A stretch of 64,000 nt of DNA, taken from Bactericera cockerelli (Eukaryota; Arthropoda; Insecta; Hemiptera; Triozidae). The stretch is taken from the NCBI GenBank assembly GCA_024516035.1, contig CM044967.1, positions 6,785,202-6,849,201 of the forward strand. Direction: 5' to 3'. The notes beneath the pieces were generated by a model, which worked only from the letters and a program-made list of their open reading frames with translations, searched no databases and was not told where the DNA came from. The translations under genes were made by a program, and so were the position numbers. Shown in pieces: positions 43,440 to 58,100 of the stretch (the first letter of the stretch is position 1; each line of letters opens with the position of its first letter).

Positions 43440-44688
43440 CTCAGTATGGTCATATGATGTGAGTTATTGAATAAATAAAGAGGATTCCATAATATTGAAA
43501 AGGAAATTATTTTTGAATTAAAGAAGTATTAAGTAAAGTATAAAAATTCAAGTATAAAAATTAAAAGTTCAAAAAAAATAGATTGATGATAGTCTTTTTT
43601 TAAATTTTAAAAATTCAAAAAATTCAACTACTCAACCACAGATTTATACGTGTTTCGAACATGAGTAGAAATCTGTTGACCCAATGTTAGTGCGCTACGC
43701 GATCTAGTGGACAAATACAAAATCAGTACCTAATGAAAAATTTGCAAAGTTCATGAGATTTTTATCTTAAAATTGAAAATGTTACAACATAAAAACCATT
43801 CCTCAATATAGGATAAGGAAAGTAAAAATACCTACAGTATTTTCTTTGAATTGTGATAATAAATTATTAAAATGGCCGCGCGAAAATGAACCAATAGGAG
43901 CCCGGGTCTGAAGTAAACTCTCTCTTGATCAGAGAGTTTGAGCACAAGCGCCAAATACGCACAAAATCAATGGAGGGTTACGGAACTAAACTTGGTAGGA
44001 AGCTAAACTCGAGGGTTTGAGCAAACCCTCGGCAAACTCGGCTTCGTAGGATCGGGCATTATAGAAAGGAAAGTAATATGGAAGTAAAGTAACATTTCCA
44101 ATAGTCAGTTTTCAGTGACATAACACGTTTTAGGGTCCCTAGAGCCTAAAAGTAAAATATTTTGAAGTTATCAGAGTAAAATCTTAAATTTATTTTAAAC
44201 GTATGAGTAGGGAATAATGAAAAACGCGCTTTTTGACAATGCCGTTGGAGGGGAAAAGGCACACGCATTAAAAAAATCCGATTATTTAGTTAATCTGGCA
44301 ACGCTGTAGCTTGATTAATATATACACTAGTGAGTTAAATAAAAACTCAAGAATTGTTATCAATTTGGACTACTTGTTATTTGTTATCACAAAAAAGTTA
44401 ACTAGAACTTTAAACCTTAACAAAAAATAAAATCAGAAATCTTCCAAAGTGGGACGTGTGTCTTGTCAGTCTGCAGGCTAAAGTCGAGTTAACTATTAAG
44501 CAATCAACTGATTTAAAGAGATTATTTTCTGTGTCATTTCTTTGTTTTAATTTGGATTTTAAACAAGTACCCCTCAGCAAGAATCAAACAATATTCACTA
44601 TCATCTTAACACGAAAAGTTTATTGACTAGCTATGTTTAGTTGATCTTTCATCTCACTTCCTGTATCTTGAATTGTCTGCACTTGATC
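43440..44688. promoter_or_regulatory. Divergent intergenic region between pasha and PEX13
   Basis: About 1.25 kb separates the two gene starts, which point away from each other, so it must hold both promoters. A GC-richer patch with TCTCTTGATCAGAGAG and ACTCGAGGGTTTGAGCAAAC lies at 43895-44060. No TATA box or initiator can be assigned with confidence. Confidence 0.4.
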
Positions 44689-47600
44689 ATGTCTGTACCT
44701 CGGGGATTGTTCAATGCATCTTATGCCTCTGGATCTGGACCTAGCCCCAATATGAACAGGTAGGCATATGTTACTAAAAATTGGTTTCCTAGACCACTAA
44801 AGCCCTGTTGTATGAGTTCTCAAATAGCACATCACACTCGTGAACAACAACATCACTTAGCCTTGAGAGATATATTTCTTACATCAAAATTGTTTTTGCT
44901 ATTTCTTCATTTTGGAAGTCTGCTAAGTGATTGGTTGGGAATTTGTCCTCAATTCTTGAGAAAAAAACTTGCAATATTATATTTACAGTTAGTTTTATGT
45001 ATCTAGTTTTAATGAAATGTAAGTACCTACTCTCCTGTATGAGGTTGCAAAGGGTTTGTGTTTCTACAAGCTAAACTATTTCCAAGAAGAGAACAAAGGG
45101 AGCTTAGTGTTCAACTGTTCAAAAGCCTTCAAATGGCTACTTTGTCTTAACAACAAAATGAAAGACCCACTTGCCACAGAAAATTGTGGCAGTAAATCTG
45201 AAGACTTTTTCCTACTACAACCTAACTGTCACTTTACCAGAACTGGTACCGATATACACTCAATTATTCATTTCAGAGTACCACAAGATATTGACATGTC
45301 AAACAGATTCCAGGAATCAGCAGGATCTTGGTCGGATCCACAAGCTGTCCCACCTGTTCCTCCTATACCTCCGAGGAATTATAACTCAACAAGTTGCAAT
45401 GCAAACATGTACTCTGGGAACTACAATACTATGCAGCCTTACTATCAAAGACCATATGGTGGAAACTACAGTATGGGAATGAATGGAATGAATATGAATA
45501 GTTACATGTACAGAAACAGTTATATGAACCATGGTTACCCACCACAAGATAACTACTTCATGCCTGGAGGGTAAGGAATGGAGTATTCTTATGGAAAATA
45601 TACTTGAACCAGTATAACATTTTTGTGCCAAAAATAGTGTAAATCTATTTAGAGAGCCTCTCTAAATAGTGTAAATCTATTTAGAGAGTTTTTCTAGAGC
45701 ACATCAATATCCTCAATGGAAAAGAGTAAAAAAAAAATGAAATTTTGTAAACATTATTTTTGTTAATAGTTTGATCAAAACAGAAATTGTTTGAAAACCT
45801 TAACAAGCAAAGTCACTAAACTAAAAATGCTGCAAAGGTAGGTACTTTTGGTTTCTCAAATTATGCAATATGTATTATTCTTATCATTGAATGCAAAATT
45901 AAAATGTCTTGGAATTCATTGGGGTTTTGAAGTTATTTTAGTTAAAACAAACTTTATGTCATCATTTCCATAAATTGATTGATGCTGTTATAGCTGGGAC
46001 AAGCTGTTTTTCTTCATTGGTCAATCAGGCAGAGGTCACTTTTGAGGTTATCATTTTCACAACTAGAACTAAATGGAATATTTGTTTCTGTAAATTAATT
46101 TCTGTTCATTTTCATTTATATGAATCGATTCTGTTCATTTTCAGTTATATGCAAATGGCTCAAGACTTTTTTTCACCAGTATTTCAAAACAGTGACCATA
46201 TGATCAGTTCTCTTCGTGACATCACTTACACAGCAGATACTGCTTTAGTATCAGTGCGTATGTTATTTGAAGCCCTCAACATGGTCACTACTAATTTGTA
46301 CAGAATCAAAGACTTTCTACAAAAATATGCCGTCAGCTTTGCAACATTAGGCAGCAGTCATTGGATATTCCATCTTATATACAAACTACTGGGTGAGTGG
46401 TATGAGAAATGTTTTTTTATAAAATTTAATCATATAAATAAGTAAATATTTGTTGTGTTTGAATACCAAAGATAAATCATAATTAAGGAGCAGATTATAT
46501 GCACAAAAAAGGTCAAAACATCAATTCACTCTGCCATGGTGACATGCCAATATATGCACTTGTATTGTTAAATCCTATAATAACTAGGGAATATAATGCA
46601 TGAATATGATATTTAAAACGAAAATAAATATGAAAGTAATTTACAAAGAAATCAAAATTTTAATTTATAATTGTAAAAAAAAGCATAAGGTAAAACAAAA
46701 AAACCAGAGAAAATGGATCAAAGCTCTAGGGATTACACAAGGCGCAGTAGTTTTTTAATCAGGGGTGTCTGAGGCTTTTCTTTTTGGAGTTTTCTATGAA
46801 AAATCATTGATATGTATTATGCCAAAACATGTATCACATAAGAACCTTCAAAATTTGCATAGGTAAAATCTGATTTCTAATTAAAATACTTGAGGAATAT
46901 TTTAAATATAATTTATTTTTCGTTCAACTTTATTTTTTGAAACTCAAGGCTTGTTTACAATGAATGAAATTATGCTTATTTTTTACACTTGTATCCTATA
47001 CACGTTACGTCCATTGACATGATTTCATTGTCAATGAAAAGACAAAGAAGTATCTTTTTCAATATCTTATGCTTTCTTAATGTTCTCTTTCAGATTTTCT
47101 TGGATTTTGCAAGAAAAATCAAGGAAGCATGGATAAAATCTGGAATGGAGTTCAAGGCAATGGATCCAACAACCCATCTATGGTTGCAAATATTATGGCC
47201 CTCTCTGCCTTAATCACAGCATTTAGCTATGTGTTGCCAAAGCTTGTGCAACTTTTACAACACATTTTCACCAAAGGTGATCCTAATGAAGATACCAAAA
47301 CTAATCATGAAGGTAAGTTAAAAAGTTGAAAGTATGTATTGGTGGTTCATCATCATAATTCTGTGTCTCATCTAAAGGTTTTTTTATGGTACAAAATATT
47401 CTTTTTATCATATTATGGCAAAAATGAACAGTCCTCTGCTGATTTAGAAAAAAAAACAGAACATTTTACCTTGTCCTCCGTGGCGTAACGGTCGTGACTA
47501 CTGCCTGTAGTCCAGAGATACTGAATTTGATCTCCGCTCAGAGCAGATTTTTCACACATAAAATTCTATTCCCTCTGAACACGTGAGACTGGTAATTTCG

Positions 47601-48118
47601 GCCCTATCCAGGCGGGGTGAGGTTAAGGTGGGTAGCTGGTACAATTCCCAGCGAATAGAGGGTGATCGCTAAAGAAATGTACCACAACCAACCAACCTCA
47701 ACCATGAGGTTGAACAGTGCCGACCCTAAGTAGGATTGGGAAATGGCAAAGTGAAAGAAAAAGAGAACATTTCCTAGTATGTCTACAGGTACAAGTCAAC
47801 TTGCAGGATTCTGGATTGTCAATTTTTTATGTTTATAAAATTTATTTAATACACACCATTTCAACACTATTTTTTTAATCCATTAAATGTATTTTGTTCA
47901 CAGACTGGAATCCTCGCGAAGACAATTTCACTCCTGTGCAAGCAAAATACAATTTTAGTGCAAAAAATTCTTCTGAAATAAATCTAATGCAAGGACAACA
48001 ACTTCGAATGAAATGCTTGGACACAAACCGTAATGAACTACCCTTATGGGTTTTGGTAGCTGACAGCAATTTCAACAAGGGCTATGTACCTCTCAGTTAT
48101 TTGACACTTGTTAGATAA
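44689..48118 (+). CDS. PEX13: Peroxin-13, peroxisomal import docking protein
   Basis: Integral peroxisomal membrane protein. With PEX14 it docks cargo-loaded PEX5 for matrix protein import. Exons: 44689-44759, 45277-45570, 46145-46392, 47094-47312, 47904-48118; all introns GT-AG, phases agree, 348 residues. The N-terminus has a Pro stretch (AVPPVPPIPPRNY) and a Tyr/Gly/Asn/Met-rich segment (about 55-120), as usual for the family. The conserved helical region FSPVFQNSDHMISSLRDITY...RIKDFLQKYA is in exon 3, a hydrophobic segment lies at about 232-253 (MVANIMALSALITAFSYVLP), and an SH3 domain at about 289-347 (AKYNFSAKNSSEINLMQGQQ, LWVLVADSNFNKGYVPLSYL). The protein stops just after SH3; vertebrate PEX13 has a further tail. 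The start Met follows from the short exon 1 in phase. Intron 4 holds a SINE-E. Confidence 0.93.
45639..45690. repeat. Intronic inverted and direct repeat
   Basis: AGTGTAAATCTATTTAGAGAG occurs twice, and CTATTTAGAGAG / CTCTCTAAATAG forms a perfect palindrome. It lies in PEX13 intron 2. Confidence 0.85.
47473..47765 (+). repeat. SINE-E, plus, in PEX13 intron 4
   Basis: CTCCGTGGCGTAACGGTCGT, GGCCCTATCCAGGCGGGGTG, CCCAGCGAATAGAGGGT, a shortened centre, CAACCTCAACCATGAGGTTG and GGCAAAGTGAAAGAAAAAGA. Confidence 0.9.
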
Positions 48119-51100
48119 AGTAAATATTTACAATACAGTTGACTACAGAGAAAGTGTTTCTGTAGTAAGGGTTTAAAGGTTACTTGGTTAAATGTCCACA
48201 TATGGGTACACCGGTTACACAGAATTTTATCATAAACGGCTCCTTTTGTTTAATCTCTTGCATTATTGAATATTACAATAGGTATTTTGTTTTAAGTATT
48301 TTATTTTCAATGTTGATTCTCATTTCAGAGTATTTTAATATATTATAGTAAATATATGTCATTGGGTTTTTTATTATGTGTATTTGTAAATTAAAAGACA
48401 GTTCACTCTCATGACAGTTTGATGAACTGAATTATTTCGAATTTCATTTCTTTTCTCATTTCACAATATTTTTTTTTAAAAAAGCTTCCACATGGAAAAC
48501 AAATGGAAAAAAACAATTGACATCACGTTATTCAGCATGGAAAAACTGTGATTCCTAAATCTTTAACTCAAACACAATCACTTCTAAAGAGGAGGTGGAG
48601 GTCAAAGATCCCAGCACGCTCGCACTATTTCCTTTCTGAATGGCTAAAGCTACCTTTGGTTTGAGGTATCAATTTTAGAATTCTAGTAGAGCTCAAACAT
48701 AGCTACTTTTGGTTTGAGATAGTCATTTTCAGAATTCTGGTACCATGCACAGTGCACACCCTCTGTACCAGGAGAATAAAAAAATAAAATAAAAAATAGA
48801 GGTTCTCATATAAAAATCGAAAGTTTACACTAAAAAACACTCGACTACCAATCCATATAATTATTAAGATGATGACTTTCTTCTAGCAGCCAGCAGTGTA
48901 CAGTGATCAGCGTGTAGATCAAGAAAAAATGCGCGCAGATCAGTGTGCACACTTCACACCCTATTTGAAAAGGACTAAATTATAATATACTAATTTTATT
49001 ACTCCATGGGTTTTGAATTATTTTACTAATATTTGTACTGATCATACCATTCCACCACAATCACGGTTTACCCCTTTTTTTGGTCATATAAACTCCAAAT
49101 TGGACATTTGGAAATCAATCTTCCAGTCCCAACTGCAAAAAGAATTTGAAGAAGAAAAATAAAAAGGCGATGTACTCGTAAATACTTGTTTCAATTTATT
49201 TATAACAAGACTTTTGTAAAGCACATAGGACGAATTCCAAAATTATAAAGGTTTGGCATGTTTAGGTATAATATCTTCTGTTCTATCGTTATTAAATTTA
49301 TCTTAATAAATGAAAAAAAAATCTTATCAACATTACGAACGAAATCAAGGAAGTTCTAGCTGCTTGATACTGTGATAACCCCTATAACGGAGCTTGATTA
49401 TTAATACAAAAAAAAATAGAATAAAGTTATAAATATCACGAAAAACTATATGGCTCCTAGCCCCTAAAGGACTTATTTATTGGATAGAAAAAAAGCAAGG
49501 TTTATGCAAACATGTATAAAACTTTCTTTTTTGGCCCAGATTAACAAATATGAAGCCCAAGTCTAATTAGTGCATAGGTAAGTTTAGTTTATTGACCGAA
49601 CGCAGTGAGTAGTGAGCGAAGGGACCTGTTTTGATATAAAACTGGAAAAGTTGAAAGTTGGCAATTCGTTTCTTTTTTTGTTCCGCGATAACTCTTGAAC
49701 CAAATTTCAAAAAATTAGAGAACAAAATATGAGTGATGTCTACAGTTTACAAGACTACTAGTATCTACTACGGAGCAAAGATAAAATATATGTAATTGTA
49801 TGGTTAAGATGTATTAGTAAGTATATACAGACACAGTACGAGCTATGTAGTGAAAAGAAATTTTAAAATCCTGAGCAAAGCACATGAAAAGCCAACCATT
49901 ATGACATGAATGAGGAGCAGGTAGAACTTTTCTATTTAAAATAAAAAAAATAAATAATATATCTTTAGAAAAATAAAGAGATTCACTTTGCATAAGGACT
50001 TGATTAAGAAAAACCATAATTATTATCTTTCTTAAATATGAGAATATTTAAGAACTCAGAGAACCATTTACTAATTTATAATTCATGATGATTTTTCAAT
50101 GTCTACATTATGGTAGGAAATGATATTATTGAGTAAAGGATAAGTTAGTGTAGTTTTTTTTTTAATTTATCTATACTGTTAGTAATACTCAAAGGTATAG
50201 TAATGAGAAAGAAATAAAAGATACAAAGGAAATTAAAATGGAGTACATTTCAGATGAGAAGGAATTTAATATTACCACAGGCACAAGGTCTTTAATATCT
50301 AATCTAACCTATTCCGTTACACATGTCGTAGATATATTGTACAATCAGACTATTTTTGAAAAGCTTAAGGTTATTGTAAGAGGGTGTAATCTTAACAAAA
50401 CTTGGCGAGTGTAATTTTACAATAAGACTGAATTCTTTGAAAAACCTGTAGTTACAAGGTTGAATAGAAATAAATGATCACAGGTCAATCCAACTTTATT
50501 GGTTAAAAAATAGCACTCCAGTGTATGACCTTGGTAACGAGTTTTGTATGATTTCCATACAGCCAAATATTTATCAAATTTCTGTATCAGCTGGATTGAA
50601 TTTCATCTTATCTATTTATTTAGTTTCGGTGCGGTTAAATGAAATGAGACCTAATAATGGAGCAACATATCATGTTTTCTATAACATTATTTCTCCAATC
50701 AATAGACTCCAATATGGATAGATCATAAAGATATGCACTAGAATAAATTTGTGAAAATGTGATTTAAACGACTGGATGGCAGTGGAACTCAAAATCTACA
50801 GGACTTATTTGATACGAATCCAATCCACCACTGGGACAATAATGTGTGAACAGAATCACTTATTTTTGTCGTGAGAAATTTAATTTACTTGGACCAACTT
50901 GGTTCCTGGCAAAACTGCGATGAACTTCAATTATCTAAGAATATTAATCAATCAAAAGTATATCAATTTATCATAAAGAAATATCAAATAATCAAAAAGA
51001 CTGGCGAACAACTACTATCAATATGACTAAAGGGCAGTGTTCTAGAGACAGTTAGTTGTGTAAGTCTTTTTAAAAATTCGTGGTTATTTTATTTTTACTT

Positions 51101-52159
51101 TTCAGAGATGTTAGTTGGTTGGAAAGGAAACAAAACACTTTCTTGCCACAGCGTTGAAATTTTTAATCAATGTTAGTGGTTTCTAAAGCTTTATGTAAAT
51201 TAATAAAATTTACTGTTCAGTATTTAAAAACTTAGTTTCTGCCACACAGATAATGTTTTAATGTCAAATATGACGTTACAATCACAAATTAGTATTGTAT
51301 GGACATTGCCACACTGAAATTGTTCTAGGAAGAAATGTCCTGTGTGTGACAGGGCCCATTCAAATCTCAATTCTGAAATCGCGTTAGAACGCTCTCTCAT
51401 TAAATAATATGTTAAAATTAGGTAGTTTAGAAATAAATGAAAGTATTTGTGGATTTTCATTAAAGGGGTGCGTTAACCTACGAACTAAAGCTTTTGCAAA
51501 TATGATGAGAATAATCATATAGGAACGATAAGAAAAGAAGGGATAGTGAATGTCCTGGGACATACGAGTACAAACTGTGTTTCTACCGTGGAATGTCTGA
51601 AATTTGAAATAGAAATAAAAAGGAAGAAAATAGTTCACCTGTGGCACATTCCCTGGTATTGTATGATAAATCAAGTATATCAAATTCAATACTCGAAAAA
51701 AAAATCTTTCAATTATTCAGCATTTAAAAAAATGCGAGTGTGATAGAAACTCTCCCCTCTTTATCTTGGCAAAAGTACTTTACTTGTAAATTTATAGATA
51801 ATTATATAAAAATAAACGGAAAAAATCCTGGAATAATATGTCTGATGTATCCTAGGATAAGATAGTAAGTTTGACTTCACACTTAACCACTTAACTGGGT
51901 GCCTAGAGAATTATCAAGCAATAATTTTGGCATTCACGTATATAAGTGAATGAACCCAGAAACTAGACTTGTGTCATGTTTTATTGTGTGTATAGATAAT
52001 AATCAATAATAATTGTAATAAATAAATATGAGGTACATAAATATATTTAAACGACAAGAGTAGTAGTAAAAGAAATAAAAATTAATAATAAAAATATAAG
52101 GATGCTCATATAATATGTTATGGTCAGTATATCGCTTTAGTTGTCCATTAAATTACAAT
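48119..52159. other. Intergenic region between the convergent PEX13 and SH3BGR-like genes
   Basis: Mostly unique AT-rich sequence that must include both 3' UTRs. A tandem duplication of about 52 bp (GCTACYTTTGGTTTGAGRTA ... CAGAATTCTGGTA) lies at about 48646-48745. Open frames here show no domains. Unlike the first 39 kb, I see no SINE in it. Confidence 0.5.
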
Positions 52160-55100
52160 TTATTCTTCTGGTTGATCTGCAGACTCTTCTTCAACTTCTT
52201 CATGTTCATTCACGACGTCAGTCTAAAAAGAAAAGAAAAATACGTTGGATGAATATTGAGTGAATATACTAAAACAAATACTTAAAACAGTCAAAACAAC
52301 AAACAAGATGGGTCAATAAATTTAGTATGAAAAATATAGATAAAAAACCTCAGTAGCTTGGTCGATAAGGCGGTGGACTTGTAGCCTGGAGGTCTGTGGT
52401 TCAAGTCCCGGTTTCAGATTAGATTTAGTGAATCGAGTTTGAGTAGTTGTGATATCACGAAAGTGATTAACGCAAAAATATGAAATAAAAATATAACTGT
52501 ATAACATCCATTTCCCAGCGATGTCTTCTTGCATTTCAAAGAATTGTATGAGACTTCTATAAGATTTAAGATTTTGGCACATAGGGAGAGCATTGTGACG
52601 CGATATTATCAGACGAAAAGCCTAGTCTCTGACCACACAAAATGCTGACTAGTTGGGTGGAGTGACATTGCGTCAAATAATTTCTGCACTGCGCCATTCT
52701 AGAAATTTCATGAAAGTGACGTAGAACTGCCGCCCTAGAAAACAGAACTCAGAGCGGAATTTTGTTAGACCTTGGCTATCGTAGCAAATCTTATCCTGTC
52801 CTGTCCTGGTTGAACAAAATTGAATGGCTCGAAAATGTTATCCTGGAACATCCCGAGGTATTTGACAAACTTCTTGATCTGCATTAGTACAGATATTTCA
52901 TCTCGTAAACTCCCATCTTTCAGTATTTCTATGGTTATCGTCTGTTGCTCTTTTTCTTTCAACCTCCTTTTTCTCTTACGCATTTTTTGTTCCCACTAAC
53001 GCAAATACATATCTACATTATACATAGGGACTATAAAAAGGGAGCAGACCAGAGCAAAGCAATAACCAGCCTCGCCAGCTGTTCTTAAAGGGTCCAAAAC
53101 GCTTTGAATTAAAAGCCTTAAATGTCCCCAAGTTAGTCCCGCGGATCATTTGTTCTGTGGGCTGGAACAAGCTGGGAAAATCCTGCCGAAAGACTATCAT
53201 CTTCGGCGTTTGCTACGCCGCTACTACAAAAACAACTGTACTATTTGACGATCAGGTAGTGTACTGGTAGAAACCTGATTTGGTCGCTTTGATGCAACCT
53301 GTAGTAACTGTAACGCAAGAACTTTGAGCTTTTATAGTTTTACGTCACTCTATTGACCAAGTGTAATCCTGAGTTGAACAGATATACAGTATTCACTCTT
53401 AATGCTATAATTTGTGTTCGTCAACACTGTTAGAACTGCGGTAGGGGACCTTGAATCATACTGGACAGTAAAATTAAAGAATAATATGTACATTGTACAT
53501 AAACATATGGTAAATTAATTAGAAGAAAAAGAAGAGATATTTTTAAGTCATTAGTGGACCAATTTTTGTAGAACTTGCAATTATTATGTTCATGGCTAAA
53601 AATTATTGGGTTTGCGTTCGTAAAAATCAACTATTAGAGTATAGGAATAAATTATTTGGATCATCACAAAGGCTGGTCGAAAGAAATTTTTAGAATTTTC
53701 CTTCGTATTGTTATATGGGTTTTATAATTTCAAATGACAAAATGAAAAAGTGGTTAGCTTAATTTTAGAGGACCCGACAGGTTATGTTCATTTTTTTTTA
53801 AACCAGTGCCTACGGATATTTACGTTGATAATGTTATTTGGTTCATCACAGTTATTATTAGCACAGTAAAGATATTGATCAGGGTTAGATATTTATAGAG
53901 TGAAATATTAATAGAGGATGTCCGTGTCACAGATGAATTATTGGATTACATAGGTCTCAGGTAAATAACATTCGCTGGATAAGGGAATATGACTTGTATT
54001 ACCGACAGTAACACTCTTCTTCAGGAACTTCTTTTGGTAGGGATGGGCATACTTGCAGTAATCCGTCAGAATGACTTCTTACCAAGCCTATGACATTCAA
54101 CATCTTTACCTAAAACAAGGCCAACAGGGACTGATCAAATTTTTCTTTCTATAATTTTCATGACAGAAATATATGAGCTTAAGTTAAAACAACAACTACG
54201 TTTTTTACGAGTGTTAATTATATTTTTACAATGAAAACAAAAAAAAAAAATATTTATAAAACCTAGTATTACTAATCTACAGCAAGTTAAAAACAAATGT
54301 ATTACAATGTAATTAAAAAAATGAATAATACCATAAAATAGGTTAGGCTATAAACACTATTCCAATATTGCAATGAAAACTTAAAAAAAAAAAAATGGCA
54401 TGGAACATGTTGGTAGTAACTCACCTTGGGAATATATTATGACTTATGTACATTGTACTTATATTATTAAATATGTAAATGATATATTAGGGCTCATTAC
54501 ATTGAGCCAAACATTTCATTATACAGCACAACTACAGAAAGCATTTTCTAGAAGTAATTTTCAAAAAATGGTTGGTTAGAAATATAAAATAAAGGAGTTT
54601 AAAATATTAAAATTTGGCTATATATGACATGTTTTTACTGATGTTGTGTTAATTGAAAATCAAACAAAAAATTTCCACTCTTTCTTATTAAATGAAAAAA
54701 ACTTTGTAGTTAAAAGTGTTAGTAAATAAAACATGGGAAATCAAAAGAAAAAATAAACTCTCTTTCATCTTATATGGAAATAAAATGAAACACTCAACTA
54801 AGGCAAACACTTCAAAAATATGCATATGGACTAGTACAATATAAATATAAAGAGCTTCGATACCTCTCAGAAGAGCAAACCAGGAAAGTATTTAAAGGCT
54901 GCTCAACCTATATCTTTGAAAAACCAAAATTATTTATATGTAGCAATTTGAAGATACAATATATGAGACAATGAGTTTGTAATGTAATAGTTTATAATAG
55001 CAGATCATGAGAAAATCGTAAACAAGGTAACATTCATACGGACTAGACAAACAATTGACAAAGTTAGACTAAAATACTAGGTCTCTGATTATAACGATTT

Positions 55101-58100
55101 AAAAAAAAAAGGATTAGTAGATATGACAATGAACAACTACCAATAACTTAATACCTCTTCTACAGTTGATTCATCTGGTTGCTCATTTATGTCTTTCTCT
55201 TCCATTTCTACTGTCTCTACAGTTTCATTTGATATTTCGTTTTCTTTATTATCATCTTCATCAGGGAGAATTAAACTTGACAGAAAAAGAAAAAAAAAGT
55301 TCTGATTATAAGTCCTTTGAAACAATTATAAAGGTTTTACAAACCTGTCCAATAACAAGGATCAATTTTGTGTGAGTCATGTTTATGCAGTTGTGGTTGT
55401 ATGTGTTATGTTTAAACATCTCATAATTTACATGTATTTTTAAAGCAAAGCCATGCTGGATGGATGCCTAGCTATAAACTTCAGTGAACTGTTAACATAG
55501 TGTGTTTGTTGGAGGAGAGGCAAACTCTAAGATTGCATACAAGCACCTCATCTCCCAAAGGATTCAACCAGAAAAAAAAGTGTTACACTTTATGTTATGA
55601 AATCAAAGCATAGGACATTTCCAATTGTGTAGGACCGTAGGGTAAACTTGCAAACAATTTATTGCGAAATTTTTCAGATTGAAAGGATGATATAAAATAT
55701 ATTTTTTTCATACTGAATAGAGCTGGTAACATTTATACACGAATGAAAAAAATAATGAATCTTACCCTTCTCTTTCTTCATTTGGCACAAAATCTTTATC
55801 AGCTGAGGCCTGCAAACAGAAAAAGTGAATGATTTTACACTAATTAGACACATAAAGAAATAAAAATTACTTTTAGCATGTTCAAAATCAACTTCGATAT
55901 TTCACTTGCCGAGTGTATTGAAATGAAGATGAGGAAGTGAAAGTGATTTGTAAAATCCAAGTAAGAATACATGGCAAATGGGTATCTACATAACCAAATA
56001 TTAAATTAAGAGCCTCACTAGATAAATTTATAATATTTATGACTGGTTAATAACAGAGTTATAACAACATTGGATTGAATAAATTTAACTAAGATGAAAA
56101 GGAATGATTTTTTTTAAATAGAATTAGAGTATCTCCTAAAGAGACTATTACATAACCCTTCTGCATAGGTCAATAAGTAGTAGAAAATTGACTATTCTAA
56201 TTTGGAAACAAGAACTGGTCAAGGGTTTTTTTAAGACATTTAAATTTTTGATTTAAGAAATTTAAAAATAATAATAATGAACTTTACCTCACGACTAGCA
56301 GGTGTTCCATTTGATATTCCATTTCCATTCCCTGGTGAGTTTGTTCCAAGAGAACCCAAAGGTAGCTTTAGAAACTTTTCTAGGTCATCCATCTCATTTG
56401 CAAGATCAAATTCTTCATAGTTCTGTAACATGAAGTTCCAATTCTTTAAAAAATGCCCTTAGAAACAAATGTTCCATTTTGCCCTTCCTAACTCCTTTTA
56501 ACAAAGTCAACATTTTTGTAGGCCTTTAAATTTTTGTTCAGCATGAAAAATAAAAACCTGGACACCTTAAATATTAAAGAAGGCTTTTCCAAACTGCACA
56601 GATATAATTGGCAATTTTTTATTGCCATCATTATGAGAATTCTTTGTCAGTTATGATTTTTTTTGCATGGATAACTCAAGACAGCACCACATCATTTCGT
56701 CACTATATTCTAAATTCCATCTCAAGATGATTGAATGGTTAGAGCAATATTTTGGTAATGCAGTGTGTGAGGATTTGTGATTGTATCCCACCCAAAGCAC
56801 TGTTTTTAATCACTGATATACTTGTACCCTACCTACCTGTTAGATAATTTGAATAAAATAAAAGTTTTCAAAACAACTGCTGGGGTTAAGAGACTTGTGT
56901 AGGTGATATAAATAAAGTCAATTGTAAGTTTATATTTATTTTGTTACTAGTAAATGAGCTATGTCAATGTTATCAACTCAATTAAGATCTTACCCCACAA
57001 TAGTCTTCCTCATTGAATATCTGTGGAGGAAGGGGGTTGGTTTTCACTGTTGATTCACTCTCTGCTGTTTTACTATTCTGCTGCATGAACTCCTTATCAC
57101 TTTCCTTGCCTGGTTCTGTTATGTCTATTACAGTGTAATTGATTGATTTACTATCTAAAATCATCAATACTCTCTGTTGTCTCTTTTTTACCTGAAAAGA
57201 TATACATATTATTAATAATAATTTTTTTTGTATGGTAACAATTTTAAGAAATAATAATAAGCAATAGTAGATCCATTAAAAACCAATATTACAAAACATA
57301 CAAGTTTATCTGGTAGGCAGTTTTATAGAATTATTTTAGTGTTTCAGTTTCATTGTACCTTGGGAGTTCATTTGGATTTCTCAATTCAATTTACACTCAA
57401 TATTGATTTTAGATATACTAAAGCCCAGGTGCATGGTTGCTAATGAACAGATTAAATCTATTAGTGACTATGCACTCCACCCTAACAGTTACAGGTATAA
57501 AATAAAAAGAAGTCTGAGAAAAGCAAGATATTGTTCAAAAGACACCATAAAATCAGATGTAGAAAAAAGAGAGTTCGATTTAGAAGAAAGAAAGAGATAT
57601 ATCAACAGACTTTTGTGAGGTATATCAACAGATCCATCATTTGTCAGAAGGAATCCAGTTTCATTCATCTAAATACCTATGGAATTTGTTTTATTATTTC
57701 TTATGAAAAGCTTTCTATCAGAAGTAATTATTTGAACTACCAGATTAACAGAAAAATAATTTAACCATACAACAAAGAAACTTAATGTTTCACTAAACAA
57801 TATTGTCTTGCATTTTAATCAAATATTAGCTTTTAACAAAAACATCAACTCTGAAGAACAACTAAATATTATGGTTTTATTAATAGATACAATTGGTGTT
57901 ATGAATTTGGCCCTATGCTCTGTACTCAAATAATGTCAAAGAGCATGCATTGTTGTCATGTGGGCCAATACTTGTGTGCATGGCAAACAGGCTAGTGAGG
58001 GGAGTTTGATAACAAATGCATGTTTCTATTAATTTTATTTATTCACATAACAGTATGGTAAAAATAAATTACCCATTAAAATAGCACTCTGTAGAGATGC

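Noticed and set aside
45056..45276. Open frame running into PEX13 exon 2, suggesting a longer exon
   Set aside because: The acceptor at 45275-45276 joins exon 1 in the right phase, and the extra peptide has no PEX13-like composition.
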